This document shows, piece after piece, positions 53,211-62,085 of a stretch of DNA of 64,000 bases. Positions within the stretch are counted from its first letter, which is position 1; every line of letters begins with the position of its first letter. The notes under the pieces are model-generated. The model saw only the letters and a program-made list of their open reading frames with translations. It was not told the origin of the DNA and ran no database searches. The stretch is from Pseudomonas fluorescens NCIMB 11764 (GTDB lineage: Bacteria > Pseudomonadota > Gammaproteobacteria > Pseudomonadales > Pseudomonadaceae): contig NZ_CP010945.1 in NCBI RefSeq assembly GCF_000293885.2, positions 4,422,001-4,486,000 on the forward strand, written 5' to 3'. The position numbers and the translations under genes were made by a program.

Positions 53211-54028
53211 GTGGTGAAACGCAACAACTCATTCGCTTTTTGCTCAGTGACATGGACGGCACGTTGTTGCTGCCGGACCACAGCCTAAGCCAGCGCACCA
53301 TAGAAGCCGTTCGTTCGTTGCGCGACGCGGGTGTTCTGTTCAGCCTGGCCACTGGCCGGCCGCCGAAAGCCATGTTGCAGCAGATCGAAGCGCTGGGCGT
53401 GGACTTGCCGACGGCGGCCTTCAATGGCGGCACGATCGTCCATCCCGATGGCAGTTTGCTGGTCGCGCATTATTTGCCGGCCACGGCCGCACTGACCACG
53501 CTGACGCTGTTTGCCGATCTGCCGGACATTGAGGTGTGGGTATTCAGTGGCGGCGACTGGCTGGTGAAAGACCCGACCGGGCCGATGGTGCCCCGGGAAC
53601 AGCATGGCCTGGGGTATCCGCCAGTGGTGGTGGAAAGTTTTGAACCGTATCTGGAACACATCGACAAGATCGTCGCGGCGAGCAATAACGCGCAGCTGTT
53701 GATTGAGCTGGAGGCGCAATTGCTGCCCATGGTCGAGGGTCAGGCCCAGGTCTCGCGATCGCAACCGGTTTATCTGGATGTGACCGCGATGCAGGCGAAC
53801 AAGGGCTCAGCGCTGGCGACACTGGCGGAGTTCCTGGGTGTGCCGATCGAGCAGACGGCGGCCATGGGCGATGGCGGCAATGACCCCGCCATGTTTCACC
53901 GCGCAGGCCTGTCGATCGCCATGGGGCAGTCGGAAGAAGCGGTGAAGCGTCAGGCTGACGTGGTGACCGGGGCCAATACCGAAGACGGTGCGGCGCAGGC
54001 GATCGAGCGGTATATCCTCCCTCGCTAG
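53207..54028 (+). CDS. Cof-type HAD phosphatase
   Basis: A 273-residue HAD-superfamily phosphatase with a C2 cap. Motif I is LLSDMDGTLLLPDH (nucleophile Asp and acid Asp), motif II is in LFSLATGRP, and motif III/IV is AAMGDGGNDPAMFHRAGLSIAMG. It overlaps zwf by four bases. Placed after gnd and zwf, it may dephosphorylate a sugar phosphate, or clear a toxic by-product, but the substrate is not known. Confidence 0.9.
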   Translation: MSGETQQLIRFLLSDMDGTLLLPDHSLSQRTIEAVRSLRDAGVLFSLATGRPPKAMLQQIEALGVDLPTAAFNGGTIVHPDGSLLVAHYLPATAALTTLTLFADLPDIEVWVFSGGDWLVKDPTGPMVPREQHGLGYPPVVVESFEPYLEHIDKIVAASNNAQLLIELEAQLLPMVEGQAQVSRSQPVYLDVTAMQANKGSALATLAEFLGVPIEQTAAMGDGGNDPAMFHRAGLSIAMGQSEEAVKRQADVVTGANTEDGAAQAIERYILPR

Positions 54029-54040
54029 CGACACAAAACC

Positions 54041-54073
54041 AATGTGGGAGCGAGACCGGCTTGCTCCCACATT
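54041..54073. repeat. REP hairpin between HAD gene and nhaB
   Basis: AATGTGGGAGC faces GCTCCCACATT with a short loop. It lies between convergent genes and probably serves as the mRNA end for one or both. Confidence 0.85.
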
Positions 54074-54086
54074 GTTTATCGGGTGT

Positions 54087-55589
54087 TTATAGCCAGTAAC
54101 TCACCGCGTACCACCCGAGACCACCCATCACCACCGTATAAGGCACCGCCATCCACACCATCCGCCCATACGACAGGCGAATCAGTGGTGCAATCGCCGA
54201 CGTCAGCAGAAACAGAAACGCCGCCTGACCATTGGGCGTCGCCACACTCGGCAGGTTGGTGCCGGTGTTGATCGCAATCGCCAGTGTCTCGAAATGTTCA
54301 CGGCTCATTTGCCCGGAGATGAAGGCCTGTTTCACTTCGGTGATGTAGATGGTCGCGACAAACACGTTGTCGCTGATGGCCGACAGCAAGCCGTTGGCAA
54401 TAAACAGCATGCCCGGTTGTTGATCCGCTGGCAGCGCCAGCACCCAATGGATCAACGGGGTGAATAACTGCTGATCGTGAATCACCGCCACCACCGCAAA
54501 AAACACCACCAGCAGCGCTGTGAACGGCATGGCGTCCTTGAACGCACTGCCGAGGCGATGCTCGTCAGTAATGCCAGTGAACGCGGTGATCAGTACGATC
54601 ACCATCAAGCCGATCAGGCCCACTTCAGCCACATGAAAGGCCAGGCAGCCAATCAGAATCAGCGCCGCCAGCCCCTGAACGATCAGCGCCGCGCGTTGGC
54701 GCGAGGTGCGTTCGGCGTTGTCTTCGGCAGCATAGTTGGCCAGCACGGCGCGCACGTTGTCCGGCAGGAGTGTGCCGTAACCGAACCAGCGCAACTTCTC
54801 CAGCAGCACGCACGTCACCAGGCCTGCCACCAGCACCGGCAGCGAAACCGGCGCGACTTTCAGGAAGAACTCAGCAAAGTGCCAACCCATTTCGTGGCCG
54901 ATCAGCAGGTTCTGTGGCTCGCCAACCAGAGTACAGACGCCTCCCAATGCGGTGCCCACGGCGCCGTGCATCAGCAGGCTGCGCAGGAAGGCGCGGAACT
55001 GTTCGAGATCTGCGTGATGCAGCTTTGGAAGGTGCTGGTCATCGCCATACTCACTGTCCTGACGCGGATCATTGCCCGAGGCCACGCGGTGATACACCGA
55101 GTAGAACCCCACGGCTGCGCTGATGATCACGGCCGTCACGGTCAAGGCATCGAGAAAGGCCGAGAGAAACGCCGACAGGAAGCAGAACATCAACGCCAGC
55201 AAGGCCTTGGAGCGAACACCGAGCAGCAGGCGCGAGAACATAAACAGCAGCAGTTCTTTCATGAAGTAGATACCCGCCACCATGAACATCAGCAGCAGGA
55301 TGACCGGGAAGTTGTGCACCAGTTCGTCATACAGCGCCTGGGGCGTGGTCATCTTCAACAGCAACGCTTCGATCAGCAGCAAGCCACCGGGCATCAGCGG
55401 ATAGCACTTGAGCGCCATGGCCAGGGTAAAGATGAACTCCAGCACCAGCAGCCAACCGGCGGCCACCGGACCCACGGTCCACAACACCAGGGCGTTGAGA
55501 ATCAGGAACCCGAGAATGCTGGCCTTGTACCAGCGAGGTGAGTGCCCGAGAAAATTATGCGCGAACGCTTGAGCCATTGAGCCAGACAT
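54087..55589 (-). CDS. nhaB: Na+/H+ antiporter NhaB
   Basis: A 500-residue sodium/proton antiporter with about 12 membrane segments. It matches E. coli NhaB in length and start style ([20 protein letters not shown]) and in motifs [40 protein letters not shown] and [16 protein letters not shown]. It should export sodium at alkaline pH or high salt. AAGGAG precedes the ATG. Confidence 0.95.
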   Translation of the reverse strand: MSGSMAQAFAHNFLGHSPRWYKASILGFLILNALVLWTVGPVAAGWLLVLEFIFTLAMALKCYPLMPGGLLLIEALLLKMTTPQALYDELVHNFPVILLLMFMVAGIYFMKELLLFMFSRLLLGVRSKALLALMFCFLSAFLSAFLDALTVTAVIISAAVGFYSVYHRVASGNDPRQDSEYGDDQHLPKLHHADLEQFRAFLRSLLMHGAVGTALGGVCTLVGEPQNLLIGHEMGWHFAEFFLKVAPVSLPVLVAGLVTCVLLEKLRWFGYGTLLPDNVRAVLANYAAEDNAERTSRQRAALIVQGLAALILIGCLAFHVAEVGLIGLMVIVLITAFTGITDEHRLGSAFKDAMPFTALLVVFFAVVAVIHDQQLFTPLIHWVLALPADQQPGMLFIANGLLSAISDNVFVATIYITEVKQAFISGQMSREHFETLAIAINTGTNLPSVATPNGQAAFLFLLTSAIAPLIRLSYGRMVWMAVPYTVVMGGLGWYAVSYWL

Positions 55590-55667
55590 CGGCTGCTCCT
55601 TGTATTAAGAAGCGCGCAAGTTGCCGTAAGCCGAAGGGAAGATCAAGCGTCGGATAGGTCGGAGCGC

Positions 55668-56957
55668 CTAACCCAGATACCGTGCGACGACTGCCCGGTA
55701 GTTACCATCCAGCGAATGGCCGCCTACAACGATGTTGCCATTGGACTGCACGGCCAGTGAGGTCGCGGTATCCGGGCCGCGGCTCAAACGGGTGCGGACC
55801 CAACCGCTGCCATTGCCAAAGCGGCCATCGAGCTGTCCGCCGGGCAGGTGCCGGGCCAGAATGAAATCAGCTTCGATGCCCCCGGCTGTAGCGCCGACGG
55901 TCAGCACGCTGCCGTCCGCCAGAACCTGGGCGGCGGTCCACTGGCAGCCGTTGTGGCCAATTTCCAGTAATTGCGGTTGGCCGCCGTTGCAGTGAATGTC
56001 CGGGCGACCATTACTATGGACTTTCAGGACCATGCACTGCATAGGGTCGCGGCTGCTGCCAACACATTGCAGGTCGCCACTGTGTTGCTGGACGATCTGG
56101 CTGACCTGAGCATGACGTCCCTGTGCCATGAAACCCATGAAACCATCCACGGCGAAACTTTCGTCGAGGCTGCCGTTGCTGTGATAACGCGCCAGCAGGC
56201 CTTCTTCAGGAAAGTTGATCGAGCCGCCGACCAGAATCCGTCCGTCAGGTTGCACCAGCAGGCTACTCAGCCAAGTGTTCATCAGCAGATGCCTGACCAG
56301 CACGAAGCCGCGTCCGTTGAAGGTATCGTCCAGTGAGCCGTCGGGGTGAAGCCGTACCAGTACGCCGACATGATCGGCCAGTTCGAAATGGTGATTGGCC
56401 AGCAAAAGGATTCGCCCGTTGTCCTGCACGCAGACATCACACGCTTCGGCGCCCGGCACGCCAGGCGGCAACCAGGCATCGCGCACGCCTTGGGAAAGAT
56501 TGCCCGGCAGGCGCACGATACAGCGTCCGTTGTCGCCGAATGACTGGACCGGTTTACCCTGCTGATTGAAAAGCGCGAAGGCGGGCAGGGTTCGGTGCGC
56601 ATTCTCATAGTGCAGGCCGGCCAACAGGATGCGCCCATCGGCCAGTAGCAGGACTTTGCCGCCCATGGCTTCAAAGCCGGGTTTGAACTGGCTGATGACA
56701 CTGCCTTGTTGGCCGAAGGCCAGGTCCGCCGAGCCGTCCTCGAGCAGACGTGCCAGGCCAAAGCGGCTGCCGCCCGGGGTGCCGACTTTTGCGGCTATCA
56801 GCAGCCTGCCCGCGGAATCAATCGCGACGCCATTGGCCATGCTGGAGGTGCTGCCAGCGAAATACACTTGGGTTTTGCCGGAGCCGGCAAAGGACTCATC
56901 AAGTTTCCCTGCATCGTTCAGCGCTGCGGGTAAGGCTAAAGCGCTCTGGATTGACAT
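55668..56957 (-). CDS. Delta-60 repeat (beta-propeller-like) protein
   Basis: A 429-residue protein built from about seven to eight copies of a 50-60 residue unit, each ending with a pattern like GSLDxxFxxxG (LDESFAVDG, LDDTFNGRG, LDGRFGNGSG) and containing VQPDGRILVGG-type strands (TSLAVQSNGNIVVGGHSLDG). This is the delta-60/DUF5122 repeat, often a beta-propeller. No signal peptide is visible; the protein starts MSIQSALALPAALNDAGKLD at 56957, with AAGGAG eight bases upstream. The longer frame to 57185 is not supported. Function unknown; a binding role is an inference. Confidence 0.85.
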   Translation of the reverse strand: MSIQSALALPAALNDAGKLDESFAGSGKTQVYFAGSTSSMANGVAIDSAGRLLIAAKVGTPGGSRFGLARLLEDGSADLAFGQQGSVISQFKPGFEAMGGKVLLLADGRILLAGLHYENAHRTLPAFALFNQQGKPVQSFGDNGRCIVRLPGNLSQGVRDAWLPPGVPGAEACDVCVQDNGRILLLANHHFELADHVGVLVRLHPDGSLDDTFNGRGFVLVRHLLMNTWLSSLLVQPDGRILVGGSINFPEEGLLARYHSNGSLDESFAVDGFMGFMAQGRHAQVSQIVQQHSGDLQCVGSSRDPMQCMVLKVHSNGRPDIHCNGGQPQLLEIGHNGCQWTAAQVLADGSVLTVGATAGGIEADFILARHLPGGQLDGRFGNGSGWVRTRLSRGPDTATSLAVQSNGNIVVGGHSLDGNYRAVVARYLG

Positions 56958-57237
56958 GCACGCGTCTCCTTGCGAGTCGTCGTGATCCAGGAATAGGCGG
57001 TGGCGACTGGGGAAACATTCAACGCCTGAATGACCGGTTCCACAACTGAGAGAACTAACAAGCGGAGGGTCGCTTTGTGCCAGAACAGTGTCTTTTCGAA
57101 CCACTGAAAAGCCAGCCAATGAATTGGCCTTGGGAACTTCGAATAAACGGACGTCGAAAGTGTGTTTGGCGCAGAAGGCCAGCAAACTAACGATTGAGGG
57201 GGAGGGGCGGATTACCGGAAGTAATCCGCAAAACGCT

Positions 57238-57504
57238 TTAGTGCGGCATCGACCACGATTGCAGCGCGTAACCTTCCTGGCTCAGCTCTTTACGGGCTTC
57301 TTCCAGAAACTGTTCAAGTTGTGCCGGATCGGTATAGGCACTGCTTGGAATCTGTTTGCGGCCAATACGGGTATTGGTGCGGTCGATGACGGTCAGGCTG
57401 AGTTCGCCGTTGCCGTCTTGTGGGGCCCAGGCCACGCATTGAAATGGCTGGAATGCGCGGTCGGCAATCAAAAGAGCTTCGTTGATACGGAGCGGGGCGT
57501 TCAT
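57238..57504 (-). CDS. Small conserved hypothetical protein
   Basis: An 88-residue soluble protein (MNAPLRINEALLIADRAFQP) with an alpha/beta pattern and a charged C-terminal helix (LEQFLEEARKELSQEGYALQ). The ATG at 57504 has a weak GAGAAG site; a start at 57528 is possible. I do not recognise a function. It is divergent from the VpsR-like regulator gene, separated by an AT-rich spacer. Confidence 0.7.
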   Translation of the reverse strand: MNAPLRINEALLIADRAFQPFQCVAWAPQDGNGELSLTVIDRTNTRIGRKQIPSSAYTDPAQLEQFLEEARKELSQEGYALQSWSMPH

Positions 57505-57847
57505 GGGATCTTCTCTCTGTATGCCCAATCAAGTGATGTGCCGTCGGTTGGGCTTACCGTTCGGCTGGTTACTTGTACTGATGCCCGCAACCGGGGGGTG
57601 GGTCACATACAATTAAAAGAAATTTCAACTTTCTTTCTTCGGTTCAAGGTGCTTGCAGGCTTTGAAAGGTAAATGAAAGGTTCGACTCGTTAGGTAACTA
57701 ACAAAGTTACTTCTTATAACTGCTTCCGCGACAGTCCTATAGTCAATCGGTACAAGCAAATGTCAAATTATTGCTAATGTTACAGTCAGGTCTGCCAAAT
57801 GACTGTTTTTAATAATATTTCCTACAATTTGGCGCCAAGGAACAGTC
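57505..57847. other. AT-rich divergent intergenic spacer
   Basis: A 343-base stretch without a supported gene; the second half (57600-57840) is much richer in A and T than its surroundings and contains several runs of A or T. It should hold the promoters of the small gene and of the VpsR-like regulator. No clear -24/-12 element was found by eye. Confidence 0.6.
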
Positions 57848-59173
57848 ATGATCGAAGCGCCCGCTTTACGACGCCTGTTAGTGGTGGACCCGTGTGACGA
57901 CTGCCATCGTCTGCTGCCGGGGTTGCGCGCTGTAGGTTGGGACGTTGATAGCTGCACACTGGAAAATGCCGCCGACCGAACCTGCGACGTTGGCCTGTTG
58001 CGTCTGCAGCCGTTCCATCTGGAACGCCCAGAGGCCGTCAAGGAGCTGATCAGCCGCAGCGGCACCGAGTGGATCGCCGTGCTCAACCAGGAAGTCCTGC
58101 GGCTGCAAAATGTCGGGGACTTTGTCTGCGAATGGTTTTTCGATTTTCACACCTTGCCGTTCGATGTGTCCCGGGTTCAGGTGACACTCGGCCGGGCGTT
58201 CGGCATGGCGCGCTTGCGTGGCCAGGGCACGGTTCACATCGATCAGCCGGAACACGAGTTGCTCGGCGACAGCAAGCCGATTCGCGAGCTGCGCAAACTG
58301 CTGAGCAAGCTGGCGCCCACTGAGTCTCCGGTGTTGATTCGCGGTGAGAGCGGAACCGGCAAGGAACTGGTCGCCCGGACCCTCCATCGACAATCCCAGC
58401 GGCACAGCAAACCCTTTGTCGCAATCAATTGCGGCGCGATTCCGGAACACCTGATCCAGTCCGAACTGTTTGGTCACGAGAAGGGGGCCTTCACCGGCGC
58501 CCATCAACGCAAGATCGGACGGATCGAAGCTGCGAACGGCGGAACCCTGTTTCTCGACGAAATCGGTGACCTGCCTCTGGAGCTTCAAGCCAACCTGCTG
58601 CGCTTCCTCCAGGAAAAACACATCGAGCGCGTGGGCGGCAGCCAGCCGATTCCTGTGGATGTACGGGTATTGGCGGCGACACACATTGACCTGGAAGCCG
58701 CCATCGAGAAGAAGCGCTTCCGCGAAGATTTGTACTACCGCCTCAATGTGCTGCAAGTGGTCACTGCGCCGCTGCGTGAACGCCATGGCGATCTGTCGAT
58801 GCTGGCCAACCACTTCTCCCATTTCTACAGCCATGAAACCGGCCGTCGTCCGCGCAGTTTCAGTGAAGACGCGCTGATTGCCATGGGCAAGCATGACTGG
58901 CCGGGCAACGTGCGTGAACTGGCCAACCGGGTGCGCCGCGGGTTGGTCCTGGCCGAGGGGCGGCAGATCGAGGCCCGCGACCTGGGGCTGATCAGCCAGC
59001 AGACCATCGCCGCACCGATGGGCACCCTCGAGGACTACAAGACACGCGCCGAACGCCAGGCATTGTGCGATGTATTGAACCGCCACAGTGACAACCTGAG
59101 TGTCGCCGCCCGGGTGCTGGGCGTGTCGCGGCCAACCTTTTACCGACTGCTGCACAAGCACCAGATCCGCTAG
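57848..59173 (+). CDS. VpsR-like enhancer-binding regulator (AAA+ sigma-54 type)
   Basis: A 441-residue bacterial enhancer-binding protein. The N-terminal domain (residues 1-135) is a receiver-like fold without the conserved phospho-Asp pocket, similar in layout to Vibrio VpsR (EWIAVLNQEVLRLQNVGDFV, then FDFHTLPFDVSRVQVTLGRA). The AAA+ domain has Walker A GESGTGKE, an intact sigma-54 contact loop GHEKGAFTGAHQ, Walker B GGTLFLDEIGDLP and an arginine finger region FREDLYYRLNV. A Fis-type helix-turn-helix (NLSVAARVLGVSRPTFYRLL) ends it. VpsR-type proteins can bind cyclic di-GMP and drive matrix genes. The gene converges on the fap amyloid operon across a shared terminator, so fap control is plausible but not shown. 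Confidence 0.88.
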   Translation: MIEAPALRRLLVVDPCDDCHRLLPGLRAVGWDVDSCTLENAADRTCDVGLLRLQPFHLERPEAVKELISRSGTEWIAVLNQEVLRLQNVGDFVCEWFFDFHTLPFDVSRVQVTLGRAFGMARLRGQGTVHIDQPEHELLGDSKPIRELRKLLSKLAPTESPVLIRGESGTGKELVARTLHRQSQRHSKPFVAINCGAIPEHLIQSELFGHEKGAFTGAHQRKIGRIEAANGGTLFLDEIGDLPLELQANLLRFLQEKHIERVGGSQPIPVDVRVLAATHIDLEAAIEKKRFREDLYYRLNVLQVVTAPLRERHGDLSMLANHFSHFYSHETGRRPRSFSEDALIAMGKHDWPGNVRELANRVRRGLVLAEGRQIEARDLGLISQQTIAAPMGTLEDYKTRAERQALCDVLNRHSDNLSVAARVLGVSRPTFYRLLHKHQIR

Positions 59174-59185
59174 GGCGGGGCGAAA

Positions 59186-59225
59186 CGAAAAGGCCCGCTG
59201 CGATGAACTCGCAGCGGGCCTTTTC
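59186..59225. terminator. Bidirectional intrinsic terminator between regulator and fapF
   Basis: GGCCCGCTGCGA and TCGCAGCGGGCC form a perfect 12-bp stem with a short loop (59192-59220), flanked by AAAA on one side and TTTT on the other, so it ends both convergent units. Confidence 0.95.
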
Positions 59226-59241
59226 CATTCAGGTGAAGCGG

Positions 59242-60522
59242 TTAGAAGTAGTACGGGAATTTCAGGCTGAAGGAAAAGTCTGGCGCGTCGTCGGTTATGC
59301 CGATGGCCAGGTTGGGAACGATCGTCAGGTTATCGGAGGCTGCCAGCGTCATGCCGATGTTGAAGTTGGCCGCGTTGTAATCGCTGTTGGAAATCGATTG
59401 CCAATCGCCGCCGTCCGGTTTGATCTTGCTCTTGCGGGCGAACTGATCGGTGAACGAGAACGACATACTCATCTTCTCGTTCAAGGCGAATGCAATGCCT
59501 GCGCCGACTTGCCAGGAATCGCCCAGTTTCACGTCCCCTTTCACCTTGGAGCCGACCTGAGGGCTGATGTCGCTGAAAGAATCCTCCATGTTGTAGGTGT
59601 AGGCCAGGGAGCCGAACAGCACGGCCGGGTCGAAAGTCTTGACCAGCGAGATACCCGGGGTGATCGACCAGACACCGTTGCCGGTCGGCAAGTCCTCGGG
59701 GACCGCGAGGTTATCGTTGTTCGGGTCCTCGATCAGCTTGATGCCGTAAGGATCCTTGCCGGTCGGTGCCTTGATGCGCAAGGTAGCCACCGCGTCGGGC
59801 AGGCTGGCCGACTCATCCAGAAACTTGTAAGCCACGCCCACGTTCACATCGCCGATGGTCGGGTCGCGGGTCACGGTTGCGTCCGACGTCACCGGGCCTG
59901 CACCACCCGCGCCGCCTGAGGAATACGTTGATTCGCGATAAACCACGGGAACGTTAACGTCGAACTGCCAGCGTTGCGCCACGTTGTAGCGGGCGGTCAG
60001 GTCCAGCGTCCAGTTGTCAGCCTTGATTCGGTCGAGGTTGATGTTGCCAAGGAAAATCGAGTCCAGTGCCAGAAAGCCATTGAGCGTCAGCGCACGCGTA
60101 TCGAAGTGGGTGTAGGTCAGGCCGGTTTCGACACTGAATTTGCCGCCACCGAAGAAACCGCTGGCTTCGTCATACAGGTTTGAAACGCTTTGCGCAGGTT
60201 CGGAATCATCCTTGAGCGATTGGCCGTATGAACTGCCGGTGGTTCCCGGCGCACCGGCCGCCACCGCCTGGCCACCCCTGGACGGTTCGGCAGGGGATTT
60301 GGTCAGGCGCTTGGGCGCCGGTGTCGCCGGTGTTTCTTCGACCTGGCGAACGCGCTGCTCGAGTACCATCAGCGCGTTCTGTTGTGCTTCGTAACGCTGT
60401 TTCAACTCCATGAGTTCTTGTTTTAGTGCTTCAACCTGGGGATCCGGAGCTGCGTACAGCATTGTTCCCGGTGCCAGGCTACTCAAACAAACGATAGCCC
60501 TGAGCGTCAACGATCGGTGCAT
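59242..60522 (-). CDS. fapF: FapF, amyloid secretion outer-membrane channel
   Basis: A 426-residue outer-membrane protein; FapF trimers secrete the Fap amyloid subunits across the outer membrane. After a signal peptide (cleavage near LYA/AP) comes a coiled coil ([20 protein letters not shown], about residues 28-65), a Pro-rich linker, and a 12-strand-type beta-barrel from about residue 115 ending in the terminal aromatic [12 protein letters not shown]. The order fapC-fapD-fapE-fapF on one strand matches the known operon. Length agrees with other FapF proteins. Confidence 0.92.
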   Translation of the reverse strand: MHRSLTLRAIVCLSSLAPGTMLYAAPDPQVEALKQELMELKQRYEAQQNALMVLEQRVRQVEETPATPAPKRLTKSPAEPSRGGQAVAAGAPGTTGSSYGQSLKDDSEPAQSVSNLYDEASGFFGGGKFSVETGLTYTHFDTRALTLNGFLALDSIFLGNINLDRIKADNWTLDLTARYNVAQRWQFDVNVPVVYRESTYSSGGAGGAGPVTSDATVTRDPTIGDVNVGVAYKFLDESASLPDAVATLRIKAPTGKDPYGIKLIEDPNNDNLAVPEDLPTGNGVWSITPGISLVKTFDPAVLFGSLAYTYNMEDSFSDISPQVGSKVKGDVKLGDSWQVGAGIAFALNEKMSMSFSFTDQFARKSKIKPDGGDWQSISNSDYNAANFNIGMTLAASDNLTIVPNLAIGITDDAPDFSFSLKFPYYF

Positions 60523-60567
60523 GGTTAGCCGTCCCTTCTGAGTGCATCTGATGAGACTGAGCGTAGA

Positions 60568-61308
60568 TCAGAATCCGAGAGCGCGAAGACCTTTAAGTTG
60601 ATCCAGGTTGCCATTCAGCGAACTGGTCGACGGCAGGTTATCGCGCAGTACAACGTTGATCGTCATCGCGTTGTTGACCTGGTTGCCACCGCCAAGCAAT
60701 GTCGCGTTTTGCATAAGCCCACCTTGGGCGAGGCGCTGCGCGATGCTCCCCTGGTTGTTACTGGCCACGATGTTGAGCTGCACGCCCGAGCCGGAAGATG
60801 AAATGCTCAGCGCCCCGGCACCATTGGAATGGGTCAGGGTTGAACCCGCGGCCAACACTTGCCCTTGGTTGTCCATTTGTGGCGCCTGGCCACCTTTTTG
60901 GACGTTGAGATTAACGTTGTTGTAAGCGCTGTTGTTGTCGCCGGCGGCGCGCACCACTTGAGTGACGCCCTGGGTCGTGCTCAAACCGTTACCGCCGCTG
61001 ACGGTACCGGTGCCCTGGGAAACCGCCGAGCCATTACCTGTCTGGTCGATCATCGACACATAGAACTGTGGCTTGATGGTTGTTTGCTGAATTTGCATCG
61101 AGGACGTTGCCCCGATCACTTGGCCGTTGGCATTTTGCCAAGTGCTGGTCATGACAATCCCGAAACTGACGATCCGTCCAGGCATGACATAGCGGCCTCG
61201 CAGGCTCGCCAACTCCTGATCATTCAGTTCGATGGGTTTCAATATCTGTGCCTGGGTTGGCAGGCTGGCGGCCAGGCAGACTACGGCCAGCCAGATTGGA
61301 GTCTTCAT
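60568..61308 (-). CDS. fapE: FapE, amyloid-associated minor component
   Basis: A 246-residue secreted protein with signal peptide MKTPIWLAVVCLAASLPTQA and a mature region rich in Asn, Gln, Gly and Ser, including VVRAAGDNNSAYNNVNLNVQ and LGGGNQVNNAMTINVVLRDN. FapE is known as a minor constituent of the Fap fibre whose role is not settled. GGGAG lies seven bases before the ATG, and the gene is placed between fapD and fapF as in other pseudomonads. Confidence 0.92.
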   Translation of the reverse strand: MKTPIWLAVVCLAASLPTQAQILKPIELNDQELASLRGRYVMPGRIVSFGIVMTSTWQNANGQVIGATSSMQIQQTTIKPQFYVSMIDQTGNGSAVSQGTGTVSGGNGLSTTQGVTQVVRAAGDNNSAYNNVNLNVQKGGQAPQMDNQGQVLAAGSTLTHSNGAGALSISSSGSGVQLNIVASNNQGSIAQRLAQGGLMQNATLLGGGNQVNNAMTINVVLRDNLPSTSSLNGNLDQLKGLRALGF

Positions 61309-61341
61309 TGGATGCTCCCGGAGCGTCGTGCTCCATTGTTA

Positions 61342-62022
61342 TTAGAAGAAGTCGCTTCGGATAAATCCGAAGTCCAACAACTCTGCGTCTTGCACCGGGC
61401 TGAAGGTGTTGATGCGGTTCTTGGCGGTCAGTGGCAGGGGTGGGTCGAGCAGCGCATTGGCTTTGTCATAGCCCTGGCCAATGACGGCAAAGATGATGCC
61501 GTTCCAGCCTTTGACAAAGTCGTCGACTTTGAAACGTTTGTGACCCAGTACCGGATCTCCGATATAGACCCAGCCGTTATGGACTTTTTGCAGCACTACA
61601 AAATGTTTGTAGCCACGGATATCCAGGAGTACCACGACCGGAATTTTGATATCGCTCAACGTTTCCGCCGCTACCCGGTAGCCACGGGCCCGCATGCCGA
61701 TACTTTCCACGTAACGCTTCATGTCGAGCATGGAGAAGCCCTGGACGCGGACAATGTCTTGATCGGCGTGGGCCAGCATGCCTTCGATGATCTGATCTTC
61801 ATTCACGTCCAGCCAATAGGCCTGGCGCAAGATGGTCGCCAGCGCAGCTGCGCCGCAACTGAAGTCGGTTTTCTGTTGTACCAGGTCGGCAAATTTACGC
61901 TCGCGTACGCTCTGGATCGGCTTGTAAATCACCGCGCCGCCCGGCAGGACGGAAAGCGGCAGTTGTGCAGCCTCGATCACACTGGCCACGCAAAGCAAAA
62001 CTGCCAAGGCGATAATGCGCAT
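61342..62022 (-). CDS. fapD: FapD, C39-family peptidase of the amyloid system
   Basis: A 226-residue exported cysteine protease. A signal peptide (cleavage near IEA/AQ) precedes a C39-like catalytic domain: nucleophile Cys56 in TDFSCGAAALATIL, catalytic His140 in RGYKHFVVLQ, and Asp156 in IGDPVLG. In the Fap system FapD is required for assembly and export, probably by processing other Fap proteins. A strong hairpin between fapC and this gene may limit its transcription. Confidence 0.93.
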   Translation of the reverse strand: MRIIALAVLLCVASVIEAAQLPLSVLPGGAVIYKPIQSVRERKFADLVQQKTDFSCGAAALATILRQAYWLDVNEDQIIEGMLAHADQDIVRVQGFSMLDMKRYVESIGMRARGYRVAAETLSDIKIPVVVLLDIRGYKHFVVLQKVHNGWVYIGDPVLGHKRFKVDDFVKGWNGIIFAVIGQGYDKANALLDPPLPLTAKNRINTFSPVQDAELLDFGFIRSDFF

Positions 62023-62046
62023 GGTGGGACGCCCTCTGGTTGTGTT

Positions 62047-62071
62047 GAAAAAAGGCCCCCGTGAGGGGGCC
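62047..62071 (-). terminator. Intrinsic terminator or attenuator between fapC and fapD
   Basis: On the minus strand GGCCCCC, TCAC and GGGGGCC form a 7-bp perfect stem followed by TTTTTTC. It lies inside the operon, so it probably lets only part of the transcripts continue into fapDEF. Confidence 0.85.
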
Positions 62072-62085
62072 TCCAGAGTCAGCCA

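Noticed and set aside
57088..57672. A 194-codon plus-strand frame across the spacer before the VpsR-like gene
   Set aside because: It overlaps the small gene at 57238 in antisense and has no ribosome-binding site; its translation resembles no family.
57878..59161. A 427-codon minus-strand frame
   Set aside because: Antisense to the enhancer-binding protein, whose motifs are complete; no ribosome-binding site and low-complexity translation.
60859..62064. A 401-codon plus-strand frame over fapD and fapE
   Set aside because: Antisense to two clear fap genes and without family features.
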